Positions 27,322-39,532 of a stretch of 64,000 nt of DNA are shown here, in pieces. Origin of the DNA: Halomonas sp. Bachu 37 (GTDB lineage: Bacteria > Pseudomonadota > Gammaproteobacteria > Pseudomonadales > Halomonadaceae); the NCBI RefSeq assembly GCF_039691755.1, contig NZ_CP137552.1:1426001-1490000 (forward strand), in the 5' to 3' direction. Under the pieces are notes generated by a model, which searched no databases, was not told where the DNA came from, and worked only from the letters and a program-made list of their open reading frames with translations. The number at the start of each line of letters is the position of its first letter. The stretch's first letter is position 1. The translations under genes were made by a program, and so were the position numbers.

Positions 27322-29589
27322 TCAACACCGCGGGAGGCCATGGAAGACGGAACGCATCGAGCTCACCCGAACGCCATCCCCGCGCCCCAGCTCCACATCG
27401 ATGGCACCATCATGAGCGGTATTCCAAAGGCAGCTCTGCTCACGGCGAAACCGCCTCACCACGTCGTTGTCGGGATGCTGGAAGGCGTTATCACGACCGG
27501 CGCTGAAGATCACGTGGGTGGGCGTCATCTGCTGGACGAATTGCGCTCCCGAACTGCTCCGGCTGCCATGATGGCCCGCCACCAGCACATCGACACCTGG
27601 CTCGAGCTGCGCCAGAAAGCGTCTTTCTTCGTCGGTGCCCACGTCTCCGGTGATCAGCAGGCGCTGCTGGCCCACCGAGACTTCCAGCACGCAGGAGCGC
27701 GCATTGGCCGGCAGCGTATTCTCCCCCCGAGGCGGCCATACAATGCGATAGGAAACATCATCACGCTTCCAGTTCTGCCCGGCAAAGCAGGGGGTGAACG
27801 GCAGACCAACGGTTTCCCCTTGCGGCGCCAGCACGTTCTTGACCTGATGTTCATCCATCGCTGTCACGCCTCCGGCGTGGTCGTTATCGGCATGGCTGAT
27901 AATGACCGTATCGAAAGACTGCCCGGGTGGCCACAGCCCGCTCAAGGGCATGAAGCCGGAGCCGAAGCGAGGCCCGGTATCGTAAAGCAGGCGATAGTTC
28001 GCCGAACGCAGGTCGATCAATTGCCCTTGGCCCACGTCATGGATACGCACCGTAAGCAGGCCCGGCGGTCTCGCGTCGGGCTCGCTCACCAGCAGCAACG
28101 CCCCCAGAAGTCCCGTGGTCCCCAGGCGTAATGCACCGGGCAAGCTAGGTAAACCCCAAGCCAACGCCAGCAGGCCCAACCCCAGCGCCAACGGCACAAG
28201 CCATTCGCCTGGTGGCTGCCACAAGGGAAACCATTGCACGCCGGCTTCGAGCGCGACGATCAACGGCTCGAGCGCCTGGGCGAATAGCCACCAGCAAAGC
28301 GTCCCCAGCCCGGGCACCCACGCCACCAACCAGCCCACAAGCGCCAGCGGCACCAGTATCATGCTCACCCAGGGCACCGCGACCAGATTGATCACCGGGG
28401 CTGCCGGAGCGACACGCGAAAACGCCAGCAATACCGCTGCCGCCATCAGCGGAGCCAGTAACAGCTGGGTGCGTGTCAGTCCCCACAGCCAGCCGCGCCA
28501 CCCTTGGGGCCGTTTTCGTCCCTGCCAGATCACGATCAGCCACGCCACGGCCAGAAACGATAGCCACATGCCCGGGCGCCACACGGCCAGGGGATCGAGC
28601 AATACAACGATGGCAAGGGCCAGCCACCACCCCTGCCAGGGACCCGGCGCGTGACGGCCGCTGGCCACCCATAACCCGACCAATGCCATGATCATGGCGC
28701 GCAATGCCGGGGGCGACATACCCGACAAGGCGGTATAGCCGATGGCAGCACTTCCCGCCGCCCACCACGGCCACGCTCGCAAGCGCCAATTCAGCGGGGT
28801 CACCAGGCGAGCCACGATCCGGCTCAAAAGCAACGCAAACGCGGTGATCAGACCAATATGCAAGCCGGAAATCACCACCAAATGCGTAGTGCCGCTGGCA
28901 TTGAGCAGCTCCCAATCCTCCGGTTCAAGCCGTTCGCTCGCCCCTAGTGTCAAGGCCGCCAGCCAGCGACGCGCCTGTCCAGAAACAGGTTGTCGATCCA
29001 GGTAGTCCAGGGCCATTTGCCGCAAGGAAGGTGACGGCGGAGCCAGGCGAACGGGAGCCGGGGCGGCGCGCACATAGCCTGTGGCCTGGATTCCCTCGCG
29101 CCACAACCAGGCCTCATAATCGAAGGTGTCGGGATTGACGAACCCCCGTGGCGGACGCAGGCGCAGCGTCAAACGCCAGCGCTCGCCCACATCCATTTCA
29201 ATAGACGAATAGAAGCTTACCCGAGCTCGGCGCAATGCATTGCAGTCCGGCCTTGCCGATGGGGCATGACAGGATTTCACTGCAAGCAAGAGCCGCTGGG
29301 AGTTGGGCTGCTGATCATGTTCGAGGATCACAGCTTCAACCTGAAGATCTTCGCCGCTCAAGCCCAAGGGCAGAACACCTCCCCGTTGAAGGTGGATGCT
29401 CGCCGACGCCAGGACCAAGGCAAGCACCAACAGCAATCGCCAGGGGTGGCGCCATACGGCCGGCAGCAGGATGAGCGCCACGCTCGCTAAAAACAGAAAC
29501 GGTGAAACCCAATAGACATTGCCTGGCAGGGCGAGGCCTACGCCAAGCAATGCGGCAACCACCACCGGGACAGCCACGCCTGTCTGCAC
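27322..29589 (-). CDS. ComEC/Rec2 family DNA-uptake channel protein
   Basis: 755 residues. Predicted inner-membrane channel for single-stranded DNA entry. N-terminal membrane segments and DUF4131-type domain, the competence domain (ASERLEPEDWELLNASGTTH, HLVVISGLHIGL), several more hydrophobic helices to about residue 500, and a C-terminal metallo-beta-lactamase domain with SHADNDHAGG (about 568) and VAGHHGSRSSS. All three parts are present, so the gene looks intact. About 140 bp separate it from the msbA start, and the downstream region shows no terminator I am sure of. Confidence 0.93.
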   Translation of the reverse strand: MQTGVAVPVVVAALLGVGLALPGNVYWVSPFLFLASVALILLPAVWRHPWRLLLVLALVLASASIHLQRGGVLPLGLSGEDLQVEAVILEHDQQPNSQRLLLAVKSCHAPSARPDCNALRRARVSFYSSIEMDVGERWRLTLRLRPPRGFVNPDTFDYEAWLWREGIQATGYVRAAPAPVRLAPPSPSLRQMALDYLDRQPVSGQARRWLAALTLGASERLEPEDWELLNASGTTHLVVISGLHIGLITAFALLLSRIVARLVTPLNWRLRAWPWWAAGSAAIGYTALSGMSPPALRAMIMALVGLWVASGRHAPGPWQGWWLALAIVVLLDPLAVWRPGMWLSFLAVAWLIVIWQGRKRPQGWRGWLWGLTRTQLLLAPLMAAAVLLAFSRVAPAAPVINLVAVPWVSMILVPLALVGWLVAWVPGLGTLCWWLFAQALEPLIVALEAGVQWFPLWQPPGEWLVPLALGLGLLALAWGLPSLPGALRLGTTGLLGALLLVSEPDARPPGLLTVRIHDVGQGQLIDLRSANYRLLYDTGPRFGSGFMPLSGLWPPGQSFDTVIISHADNDHAGGVTAMDEHQVKNVLAPQGETVGLPFTPCFAGQNWKRDDVSYRIVWPPRGENTLPANARSCVLEVSVGQQRLLITGDVGTDEERRFLAQLEPGVDVLVAGHHGSRSSSGAQFVQQMTPTHVIFSAGRDNAFQHPDNDVVRRFRREQSCLWNTAHDGAIDVELGRGDGVRVSSMRSVFHGLPRC

Positions 29590-29713
29590 CCCTTCCTCCT
29601 ATCCCCTTGCGCCTTGGCTGCCTTGGCTGATTTTTTCCGACAATGCTATCCCATGGCGGTGGGTACGCCTTGTATGGATAATGGCATCTATCGAAGCAAG
29701 CGAGCACACCGAC

Positions 29714-30274
29714 ATGCCGCGCCGGTTTCTGCAGCGCCACATGCCCAAGCCCGATACCTTACGGCGCCAACGTTCGCTGCGCTTGCTGGCCCCATTGATC
29801 GCCGATCCGGCATTATGGGTACTGTCGCGACGCAGCGTGGCCAACGCCTTCAGTGTGGGCCTGTTTTGCGCGATGCTGCCCATTCCCTTCCAGATGGGAG
29901 CGGCCGCGCTGGGCTCCTGGTTGAGCCGCTGCAATCTGGCGCTCTCGGTAGGACTGGTCTGGATTACCAATCCCTTGACCATGCCATTGATTTTCTATGG
30001 CAACTACCGTCTGGGTAGCTGGCTGATCGATACTCCCTTGCGCGAGCCCCCCAGCCGCATCTCCACTCGCTGGATCGCCGAGCAGATGACCGACATCATG
30101 CCGGCGCTGATACTCGGCTCCCTGGTGACGGCGGTATGCCTCGCCCTGGTAGCCAACGTCATGATTCGGCTGCTCTGGCGATGGCATGTATCGCGCCACT
30201 GGAAACTGCGCCGGCTTAAGCGACGCCAGCGTCGAGAGCGCATCGAATCGGAATTCGATGACTTGAACGGTTAG
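29714..30274 (+). CDS. DUF2062 family membrane protein
   Basis: 186 residues from the ATG at 29714 (MPRRFLQRHMP), the typical family start; an ATG at 29681 would add 11 residues. The family features are present: RRSVANAFSVGLFCAMLPIPFQM (about 41-63) and LVWITNPLTMPLIFY (about 87-101), with two or three membrane helices and a very basic C terminus. Function is not established. It is divergent from comEC and converges on lolD: the stop codons share four bases (TTAG at 30271-30274). Confidence 0.9.
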   Translation: MPRRFLQRHMPKPDTLRRQRSLRLLAPLIADPALWVLSRRSVANAFSVGLFCAMLPIPFQMGAAALGSWLSRCNLALSVGLVWITNPLTMPLIFYGNYRLGSWLIDTPLREPPSRISTRWIAEQMTDIMPALILGSLVTAVCLALVANVMIRLLWRWHVSRHWKLRRLKRRQRRERIESEFDDLNG

Positions 30275-30981
30275 ACGAGCTGAGTCACCAGACGCCCCTC
30301 GTCAAGTCGCAGGACACGATCCTGATGCGCTGCCAGGCCGATATCATGCGTCACGATGACAAACGCACAAGCGCTCTCGCTGGCCAGTTCATCCATCATC
30401 GCAAGAATATTGGCCGCCGTGGCCTGATCCAGGTTACCGGTCGGTTCATCCATCAGCACCAGGCTCGGGTCGGTCACCAGAGCGCGAGCGATAGCGACAC
30501 GCTGGCGCTCGCCGCCGGAAAGCTCGCCCGGCTTGTGGCCTGCCCTCGCCTGCATCCCCACCCGTTCCAGCAGAGACATGGCACGGGCCTCGGCATCCTT
30601 CTTGCGCTGCCCACGCACGATCAACGGCAAGGCGGCGTTCTCCAGCGCGGTGAACTCCGCCAGGAGATGGTGGAACTGGTAGACGAAGCCGATATAGCGA
30701 TTGCGAAAACGTCCCAGGGCCGTCTCGTTCAAGCCGGCCAGGGGCTCCCCGGCAATCAATACCTCGCCGCTGGTGGGCCGGTCCAGGCCACCAAGCAAGT
30801 TGAGCAGGGTCGTCTTGCCCGAGCCGGAGCTGCCCACTACCGCCACGCGTTCGCCGGCATGAACCCGAAGCTCCAGATCGTCCAGTACCGTTATATCCTG
30901 TGGCCCTTCCTGATAGATCCGCGTCAGGTTGTGGCAATCCAGCATCAGTGCCGGTCGTTCCGCTGTTCTGCTTTGACTCAT
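30271..30981 (-). CDS. lolD: Lipoprotein-releasing system ATP-binding protein LolD
   Basis: 236 residues from the ATG at 30981; an in-frame ATG at 30996 overlaps the lolC stop and is also possible. ATPase that powers transfer of outer-membrane lipoproteins from the inner membrane to LolA. Walker A GSSGSGKTTLLNLLGG (about 50), the LolD-type YQFHHLLAEFTALENAALPL, signature LSGGERQRVAIARAL and Walker B LVLMDEPTGNLD. It directly follows its membrane partner. Confidence 0.95.
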   Translation of the reverse strand: MSQSRTAERPALMLDCHNLTRIYQEGPQDITVLDDLELRVHAGERVAVVGSSGSGKTTLLNLLGGLDRPTSGEVLIAGEPLAGLNETALGRFRNRYIGFVYQFHHLLAEFTALENAALPLIVRGQRKKDAEARAMSLLERVGMQARAGHKPGELSGGERQRVAIARALVTDPSLVLMDEPTGNLDQATAANILAMMDELASESACAFVIVTHDIGLAAHQDRVLRLDEGRLVTQLV

Positions 30982-30988
30982 GCCATTC

Positions 30989-32230
30989 TCATTCATAGCG
31001 CAATACATCCGCCGGCTGCACACGTGCGGCGCGCCATGCCGGGTAAAGGGTGGAAAGGAATGTCAGGCCGAAAGCCGCCAGGACGATATCGCGTACATCG
31101 GCCCAATGCAGCCGTGACGGCAAGTCACTGATGAAATACACCCCGGCATCGAGGAACTGGATACCGAAGATGTTCTCCACCCATCCGATCAAGTCCGCGA
31201 TGGTCAACGCCAGCAGCACTCCCAGCCCCACCCCGATGGCAATTCCGATCACGCCGATGGCCAGGCCCTGAACGACGAAGATGCCCATGATCGAACGCGG
31301 CGTCGCCCCGATGGTCCGCAAGATGGCGATATCGGCTCGCTTGTCGGTTACCACCATCACCAGGGTGGAAACGATATTGAACGCCGCCACGGCGATGATC
31401 ACCGTCAGCAATAACGCGATCATGCGCTTTTCCATCTGGATGGCCTGGAAGAGATTGCCGTGGGAGAACGTCCAGTCGCTACCGCGATAACTCGGCCCCA
31501 GCTCGTTGAGGATAGCCTGGGTTTCGCTGCCCGCCACGAACAGGTCGTTCAGTTCCAGACGCAGCCCGCCCACGGCATCGCCAAGGCGCGCCAGGGTCTG
31601 CATGTCTTCGATATTGGCATAGGCGAGGTTGGCATCGAGATCCGCTCCAACGCTGAAGATACCGCTGACGGTAAAGCGTTTCAGGCGCGGGAAGACCCCG
31701 GCGGGAGTAATCGAGGCCTCCGGCACCAGCAGCGTGACCCGGTCACCAATGCCGACACCGAGGTTGCGCGCCAGCATGGCGCCCAGTACCACGTTCCATT
31801 CACCCGGTTCCAGATCGTCCAGCCGCCCCTGGCGCATGTGTTCGCCCACGATCGACACCTGGCCTTCCCACTCGGGGTTGATGCCGTTGACCATTGCTCC
31901 GGCGTTACGCCCTCCCACGGAAAACATGCCCTGCTGTTCCACGTAAGGTGCTGCACCGATGACCCGCTCACGCTGCACCAGCTGTTCGGCCAGCGCTTGC
32001 CAATCGGTCAAGCCGTTTCGCGCCTCGATCTTGGTATGCGGCACCATGCCCAGGATACGTGTTCGTAACTCGTGGTCGAAACCGTTCATTACCGACAATA
32101 CCAGGATCAACACCGCCACCCCGAGCATCAAGCCCAGCATCGAAGTCAGCGATATAAAGGAAATAAAGTGATTTCGCCGCTCGGCGCGCACGTAACGCAA
32201 CCCGACGAGAAAAGGCAAACGATCAAGCAT
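30989..32230 (-). CDS. lolC: Lipoprotein-releasing system transmembrane protein (LolC/LolE/LolF family)
   Basis: 413 residues from the ATG at 32230 (AAGGAATGTATCC before it), giving MLDRLPFLVGLRYVRAERRN. One N-terminal membrane helix, a large periplasmic domain (about 50-270) and three C-terminal helices, as in MacB-like permeases. The motif region NHFISFISLTSMLGLMLGVAVLI is typical of LolC/E. Only one such subunit is next to lolD; no lolE follows. The symbol lolC is therefore provisional: this may be a LolF-type hybrid subunit. Divergent from aguA. Confidence 0.9.
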   Translation of the reverse strand: MLDRLPFLVGLRYVRAERRNHFISFISLTSMLGLMLGVAVLILVLSVMNGFDHELRTRILGMVPHTKIEARNGLTDWQALAEQLVQRERVIGAAPYVEQQGMFSVGGRNAGAMVNGINPEWEGQVSIVGEHMRQGRLDDLEPGEWNVVLGAMLARNLGVGIGDRVTLLVPEASITPAGVFPRLKRFTVSGIFSVGADLDANLAYANIEDMQTLARLGDAVGGLRLELNDLFVAGSETQAILNELGPSYRGSDWTFSHGNLFQAIQMEKRMIALLLTVIIAVAAFNIVSTLVMVVTDKRADIAILRTIGATPRSIMGIFVVQGLAIGVIGIAIGVGLGVLLALTIADLIGWVENIFGIQFLDAGVYFISDLPSRLHWADVRDIVLAAFGLTFLSTLYPAWRAARVQPADVLRYE

Positions 32231-32421
32231 GGATACATTCCTTATCAGCAAGCGCTCATGGTACGGTTTTTTGGGCTCGCCTGCATGGTATGAAAGCCGT
32301 CTCTTGCATCGTTTGCCCAGACGGCATAAATTGCGCCGGTTTATTCCACCGCCAAGTCGCACCGAAGCCGCGTATCCACTGCCGACTCGGTTGTGAACAC
32401 ACCCAACGATCCCGAGGTTCC

Positions 32422-33483
32422 ATGAGCTATCGCCTGCTTCCCGAATGGCACGCGCAAGATGCCGTGCAGTTGACCTGGCCACGCGCCGATAGCGACTGGT
32501 CCGCCTTGCTTGAGCGCATCGAGGCCACGCTGGAATCGATCGTGGTAGCGGTCGCTCGCTATCAGCGCGTGTTGATCAGCGTGCCCGACAACGCGACACA
32601 ACAGCGGCTCGCGGCGCTGTTCGAGGCATACGCTGTAAACGATGACCGGCTCGAACTGGTGACCGCCGCGGCGGATGATACCTGGGCGCGCGATCACGGT
32701 CCGCTTACGGTAGCGAACGATGGCACTCTGAAATTACTCGACTACACCTTTACCGGCTGGGGCGGCAAGTTCCCCGCCGAGCGCGATAATAGCCTGACGC
32801 GACGGCTTGCCGAGGCCGGCGTCTTTGCCGTGCCGGTCGAATCCTGTGACATGGTGCTCGAAGGCGGCGCTCTCGAGACCGATGGCCTCGGCACGCTACT
32901 GACCACCGAGGCCTGTCTGCTCAACCCCAACCGTAACCCCACGCTTAACCGAGCTGAGGTGGAAGCCAGGCTGAACGCCGAACTGGGCATCGAGCGCGTG
33001 CTGTGGCTGGCCCATGGCCACCTGGAAGGCGATGATACCGATAGTCATGTGGATACCCTGGCGCGCTTTTGCGACCCTTCTACCATCGCCTACGTTCGCT
33101 GCGATGATCAGGGCGACCCACATTATCCGGCATTCAAGGCCATGGAGGCGGAGCTTCAAGCGTTTCGCCAGACCAACGGTGAGCCCTATCGGCTGATCCC
33201 CCTGCCCTGGCCGCAGGCGTGCCACGACCCGGAAGACGGGCACCGGCTCCCTGCCACCTATGCCAATTTCCTGATCATCAACGGGGCGGTGCTGGTGCCC
33301 ACCTATGGCGACAGCGCCGATCTGACCGCCCTCAAGGCGCTGGAAGCAGCCTTTCCCACCCGCGACATCGTCGCCATCGATTGCCGCAGTGTCATCCGCC
33401 AGCACGGCAGCCTACACTGCCTGACCATGCAACTGGCGCAAGGAACCCTGGCTGCCCGCTCGATCCTACGCCCCGCTGACTGA
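32422..33483 (+). CDS. aguA: Agmatine deiminase
   Basis: 353 residues from the ATG at 32422 (CGAGGTTC before it, start MSYRLLPEWHAQDAVQLTWP). Converts agmatine to N-carbamoylputrescine. Family residues are visible: DDTWARDHGPLTV (about 90-102), LEGGALETDG, NPNRNPTLNRAEVE, GDDTDSHVDTLARF and the catalytic cysteine in HGSLHCLTMQ near the C terminus. It lies 9 bases upstream of aguB, with which it forms a putrescine pathway; an arginine decarboxylase to supply agmatine is not in the window. Confidence 0.94.
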   Translation: MSYRLLPEWHAQDAVQLTWPRADSDWSALLERIEATLESIVVAVARYQRVLISVPDNATQQRLAALFEAYAVNDDRLELVTAAADDTWARDHGPLTVANDGTLKLLDYTFTGWGGKFPAERDNSLTRRLAEAGVFAVPVESCDMVLEGGALETDGLGTLLTTEACLLNPNRNPTLNRAEVEARLNAELGIERVLWLAHGHLEGDDTDSHVDTLARFCDPSTIAYVRCDDQGDPHYPAFKAMEAELQAFRQTNGEPYRLIPLPWPQACHDPEDGHRLPATYANFLIINGAVLVPTYGDSADLTALKALEAAFPTRDIVAIDCRSVIRQHGSLHCLTMQLAQGTLAARSILRPAD

Positions 33484-33492
33484 GGAACTCCC

Positions 33493-34395
33493 ATGTCCAA
33501 GACACTTCGCGTTGGCCTGGTGCAACAAGCCGCCTGGCCCGACAAGGCCAAAAGCCTGCAGGAAAGTGAAGCCGGTATTCGCGAGCTTGCCGCCCAAGGG
33601 GCCGAGCTCGTGTTGCTGCAGGAACTGCACACGACCCACTATTTTTGCCAATTCGAAGATACCGCCCTGTTCGACCTGGCCGAGCCCCTCGATGGCCCCA
33701 GCGGACGCTATCTGGAAAATCTGGCCCGCGAACTGGATATCGTCCTGGTCGGCTCGCTGTTCGAACGCCGGGCGGCTGGTCTGTACCACAACACCGCCGT
33801 GGTGTATGACCGAAAGCAAGGTCGCGTGGGCCATTATCGCAAGATGCATATCCCCGATGACCCCGGCTTCTACGAGAAATTCTACTTTACCCCCGGCGAC
33901 TACGATCCCCAGCGACAGACCGGCTTCACGCCGATCGCGACCTCGGTGGGCCGCCTGGGGCTACTGATCTGCTGGGACCAGTGGTATCCGGAAGCCGCAC
34001 GGCTGATGGCGCTGGCCGGTGCCGACATCCTGCTCTACCCCACGGCCATCGGCTGGGACCCCAGCGACGAGGCGGACGAAAAGAGCCGCCAGAAGGATGC
34101 CTGGACCTTGATCCAGCGCGCCCACGGCGTCGCCAACGGGCTGCCGGTGATGGCGGCCAATCGCGTCGGTTTCGAGGCCGATCTCTCGGGCTCGGGTGAA
34201 GGAATAGACTTCTGGGGAGGGAGCTTCATTTGTGGGCCCCAGGGAGAACTGCTGGCCCATGCCGGCGAGTCCGCCGAACGCCTATGCGTGACTCTCGACA
34301 TGGGACGCGGCGAGAGTACCCGGCGGATCTGGCCCTACCTGCGCGACCGCCGAGTCGACGCCTATGGCGAGCTTACCCAGCGCTACCGGGACTAG
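33493..34395 (+). CDS. aguB: N-carbamoylputrescine amidase
   Basis: 300 residues. Nitrilase-superfamily enzyme that releases putrescine, CO2 and ammonia. The catalytic triad is visible: Glu in LVLLQELHTTHYF, Lys in YRKMHIPDDPGFYEKFYF and Cys in LLICWDQWYPEAARLMAL (about 158). The ALAGADILLYPTAIGWDP and MAANRVGFE segments match this subfamily. Immediate neighbour of aguA. A GC-rich hairpin follows the stop. Confidence 0.95.
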   Translation: MSKTLRVGLVQQAAWPDKAKSLQESEAGIRELAAQGAELVLLQELHTTHYFCQFEDTALFDLAEPLDGPSGRYLENLARELDIVLVGSLFERRAAGLYHNTAVVYDRKQGRVGHYRKMHIPDDPGFYEKFYFTPGDYDPQRQTGFTPIATSVGRLGLLICWDQWYPEAARLMALAGADILLYPTAIGWDPSDEADEKSRQKDAWTLIQRAHGVANGLPVMAANRVGFEADLSGSGEGIDFWGGSFICGPQGELLAHAGESAERLCVTLDMGRGESTRRIWPYLRDRRVDAYGELTQRYRD

Positions 34396-34408
34396 AAGTG
34401 CGTACCAA

Positions 34409-34442
34409 GCCCGCCCCGCTTCGGAATTCGAGTGGGGCGGGC
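34409..34442. terminator. Bidirectional stem-loop between aguB and the Nudix gene
   Basis: Perfect 9-bp core stem GCCCGCCCC (34409-34417) with GGGGCGGGC (34434-34442), extended by weaker pairs towards an 8-base loop. It lies between two convergent stops. There is no clear U-run on either strand, so termination would be inefficient or factor-dependent. Confidence 0.5.
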
Positions 34443-34453
34443 CAGCGCAAGAC

Positions 34454-35410
34454 TTACTTCCAGAAATCGCGGATCGAGGCGATTCCCTGGGCACCGACGG
34501 CACGGGCATGGTTGGCGTCGAAGCGCGTCATGCCGCCCAGAGCGAAGACCGGCATTCCCGCACGCTCGACCAGTTGCTGAAAATCGTGCCAGCCCAAGGG
34601 CGACACATCGGGATGGGACGGCGTGGTACGCAGCGGCGAAAGACTGACGAAGTCGCAACCCAGAACGGCCGCCTGATCCAGCTGCTTACGGCTGTGGGTG
34701 GAGGCGGAAAGCCACTTGTTCTCGGCGATCGGCCGGCGCTCCAACGACATCAAGCGTTCGCTGGTGAGATGTATACCATCCGCATCGACCTCGTCGAGCA
34801 GACCAGGCTCGCCATTGAGTAACAAGCGAGCGTCGTATTGACGGCATAACGCCAGGGCGCGCTTGGCTCGCGCCAGATAGGCCTCGTGCTCCAGCTCTTT
34901 TGCGCGCAGCTGGACGAGGCGAATGCCGTCTTCCTGTAAGGCTCGCTCCAGGCGCGTATCGAAGCGGGCCTCGTCACCTTCCTCACCGGTAATCAGATAC
35001 TCCGTGGGCAGCATCACGGCGCGCAGTATGGGCAAGTTGGCCGCCGGAAACGGATAATTGACCAGCTCTTCCATGGGCACCCAGCGCACCGCCTGGCCTT
35101 CACGGCCGAACGGTTCACCGGAGTAGGCATGCACTTGCCATACGTCCAGCAGAATATGCTTGTCGGTGTATTCGTGGTGGACCCGAATCAGAGGCTGAGC
35201 GCGGGTAATTTCCACACCTAATTCCTCATGCAGCTCACGTTTGAGCCCTTCCAGGCCGGTTTCGTAAGGCGCGAGCTTACCCCCGGGAAACTCCCACAGC
35301 CCGCCATGATCCACACTGGATGGGCGGCGGGCCAACAGCACCTGTTTCTTGTCGGCGCTGATGATGGCCGCCGCCGCTACGTGAACCCGTCGTTTTACCA
35401 ATACATTCAT
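34454..35410 (-). CDS. Nudix (MutT-like) hydrolase fused to a TenI/ThiE-like domain
   Basis: 318 residues. N-terminal half is a MutT-type Nudix domain. Its Nudix box is GGKLAPYETGLEGLKREL followed by HEELGVEI (about 43-68), and it has GGLWEFPGG and a WVPMEELVNYPFPAAN ending. The C-terminal half (about 145-318) resembles thiamine-phosphate synthase/TenI: VQLRAKELE, DGIHLTSERLM, FVSLSPLRTTPSHP, PVFALGGM and GIASIRDFWK. The known MutT cleans 8-oxo-dGTP; the TenI-like half lacks a demonstrated role. It lies downstream of argJ and secA. The fusion is seen in related gammaproteobacteria. Confidence 0.93.
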   Translation of the reverse strand: MNVLVKRRVHVAAAAIISADKKQVLLARRPSSVDHGGLWEFPGGKLAPYETGLEGLKRELHEELGVEITRAQPLIRVHHEYTDKHILLDVWQVHAYSGEPFGREGQAVRWVPMEELVNYPFPAANLPILRAVMLPTEYLITGEEGDEARFDTRLERALQEDGIRLVQLRAKELEHEAYLARAKRALALCRQYDARLLLNGEPGLLDEVDADGIHLTSERLMSLERRPIAENKWLSASTHSRKQLDQAAVLGCDFVSLSPLRTTPSHPDVSPLGWHDFQQLVERAGMPVFALGGMTRFDANHARAVGAQGIASIRDFWK

Positions 35411-35508
35411 TACGTCTTTTCCACTTTATCCATGGCGGCCAGCCGGCTCCGGCGGGAATACCGCTTTGCTACGGGAACGATAGGATTGCCGGCCCCGGCG
35501 TGGGCCAA

Positions 35509-36738
35509 TTAGCTGCGATAATCGGCGTTGATCGATACATAGTCGTGAGACAGATCCGATGTCCAGACGGTGGCGTTTTCCTCGCCCCGCCCAAGGTTGA
35601 TACGGATCGTCAGCTCGTCACGAGCCATTACCGCGCTTCCCGCCTCTTCGCTGTAGCCTTGCGCCCGGCCGCCGTTCTCCACCAGGCGCACGTCGTCCAG
35701 GTCGATCACCACGCGTTCGACATCAAACTCGTCAACCGGCGCCCGCCCGACCGCGGCAAGAATCCGTCCCCAGTTGGCGTCCGAGGCGTATAACGCCGTC
35801 TTGACCAGTGGCGAATGCGCCACGGTGAAAGCGACCGCCAAGGCCTCTTCGCGGTTTTTCGCTTCATTGACCTGCAAGGTAACGAACTTGGTCGCACCTT
35901 CGCCGTCGCGAATGATCGCTTGAGCCAGCTCGGTCATCACCCGCTGCAAGGCGTTGCGAAACACCGCCACTTCGTCTTCGCTGCTTACCGAGGCACCCCG
36001 CCCCGTTGCCACCAGCATGCAGGCATCGTTGGTCGAGGTATCGCTGTCGACGGTGATGCAGTTGAAGGAACGGTCCACGGTCTCGCGCAACAACCGTTCA
36101 AGTAGCGTTTGCTCGATCGCGGCATCGGTTACCACGAACCCGAGCATGGTGGCCATGTCGGGCTTGATCATGCCCGAGCCCTTGGCGATTCCATTGATGG
36201 TCACCTGCTGCGAGCCGATTTCCACACTGACACTCGCCCCCTTGGGGCGTGTGTCGGTAGTCAGGATGCCCTCTCCGGCCGATTTCCAAGCCGCATCGTC
36301 ACTTGCCCGGTTATGCAAGGCGTCGGGCAGACCCGCCAATAGCGCCGACATCGGCAGCGGTTCGCCGATCACCCCGGTGGAGAATGGTAGCACCGCCTCC
36401 TCGGTGACACTGGCAAGGCGCGCCAGCTCGGCACAACTTTGCCGGGCATCGCGCAGCCCCGTCTGGCCCGTACCGGCATTGGCATTGCCCGTGTTGATCA
36501 AGAGATAACGCGGTGCAGTGCCTTGTGCCTGGCAGCGCTCAAGGTGCTCGCGGGCCACCGTTACCGGGGCGGCACAAAAGGCATTGCGGGTGAAAACGCC
36601 GGCCACCCTGGCCCCTTCCGGTAGCTCGATAACGACCAGGTCACGACGGCCGGCCTTCTTGATGCCCGCCATCGCGGTACCCAGACAAACCCCCTCGAGG
36701 GGGGGCATGTCGGGAAAATGTGATTGTCCCACAGCCAT
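35509..36738 (-). CDS. argJ: Bifunctional glutamate N-acetyltransferase / amino-acid acetyltransferase
   Basis: 409 residues from the ATG at 36738 (MAVGQSHFPDMPPLEGV). Ornithine acetyltransferase of the cyclic arginine pathway. It self-cleaves before the Thr of GSGMIKPDMATMLGFVV (about 186-202) into two chains; that motif is intact. Also seen: VAGVFTRNAFCAAPV, NTGNANAGTG, DSDTSTNDACML and the C-terminal LSHDYVSINADYRS. It lies 41 bases downstream of secA. Confidence 0.96.
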   Translation of the reverse strand: MAVGQSHFPDMPPLEGVCLGTAMAGIKKAGRRDLVVIELPEGARVAGVFTRNAFCAAPVTVAREHLERCQAQGTAPRYLLINTGNANAGTGQTGLRDARQSCAELARLASVTEEAVLPFSTGVIGEPLPMSALLAGLPDALHNRASDDAAWKSAGEGILTTDTRPKGASVSVEIGSQQVTINGIAKGSGMIKPDMATMLGFVVTDAAIEQTLLERLLRETVDRSFNCITVDSDTSTNDACMLVATGRGASVSSEDEVAVFRNALQRVMTELAQAIIRDGEGATKFVTLQVNEAKNREEALAVAFTVAHSPLVKTALYASDANWGRILAAVGRAPVDEFDVERVVIDLDDVRLVENGGRAQGYSEEAGSAVMARDELTIRINLGRGEENATVWTSDLSHDYVSINADYRS

Positions 36739-36779
36739 GCAGGTCTCCTTGCGCTTGGCAGACAGTCTTTGGCGTGTCG

Positions 36780-39503
<2,724 letters not shown>

Positions 39504-39532
39504 GAAACGTCCACTATCTGCGTATGGCCTAT

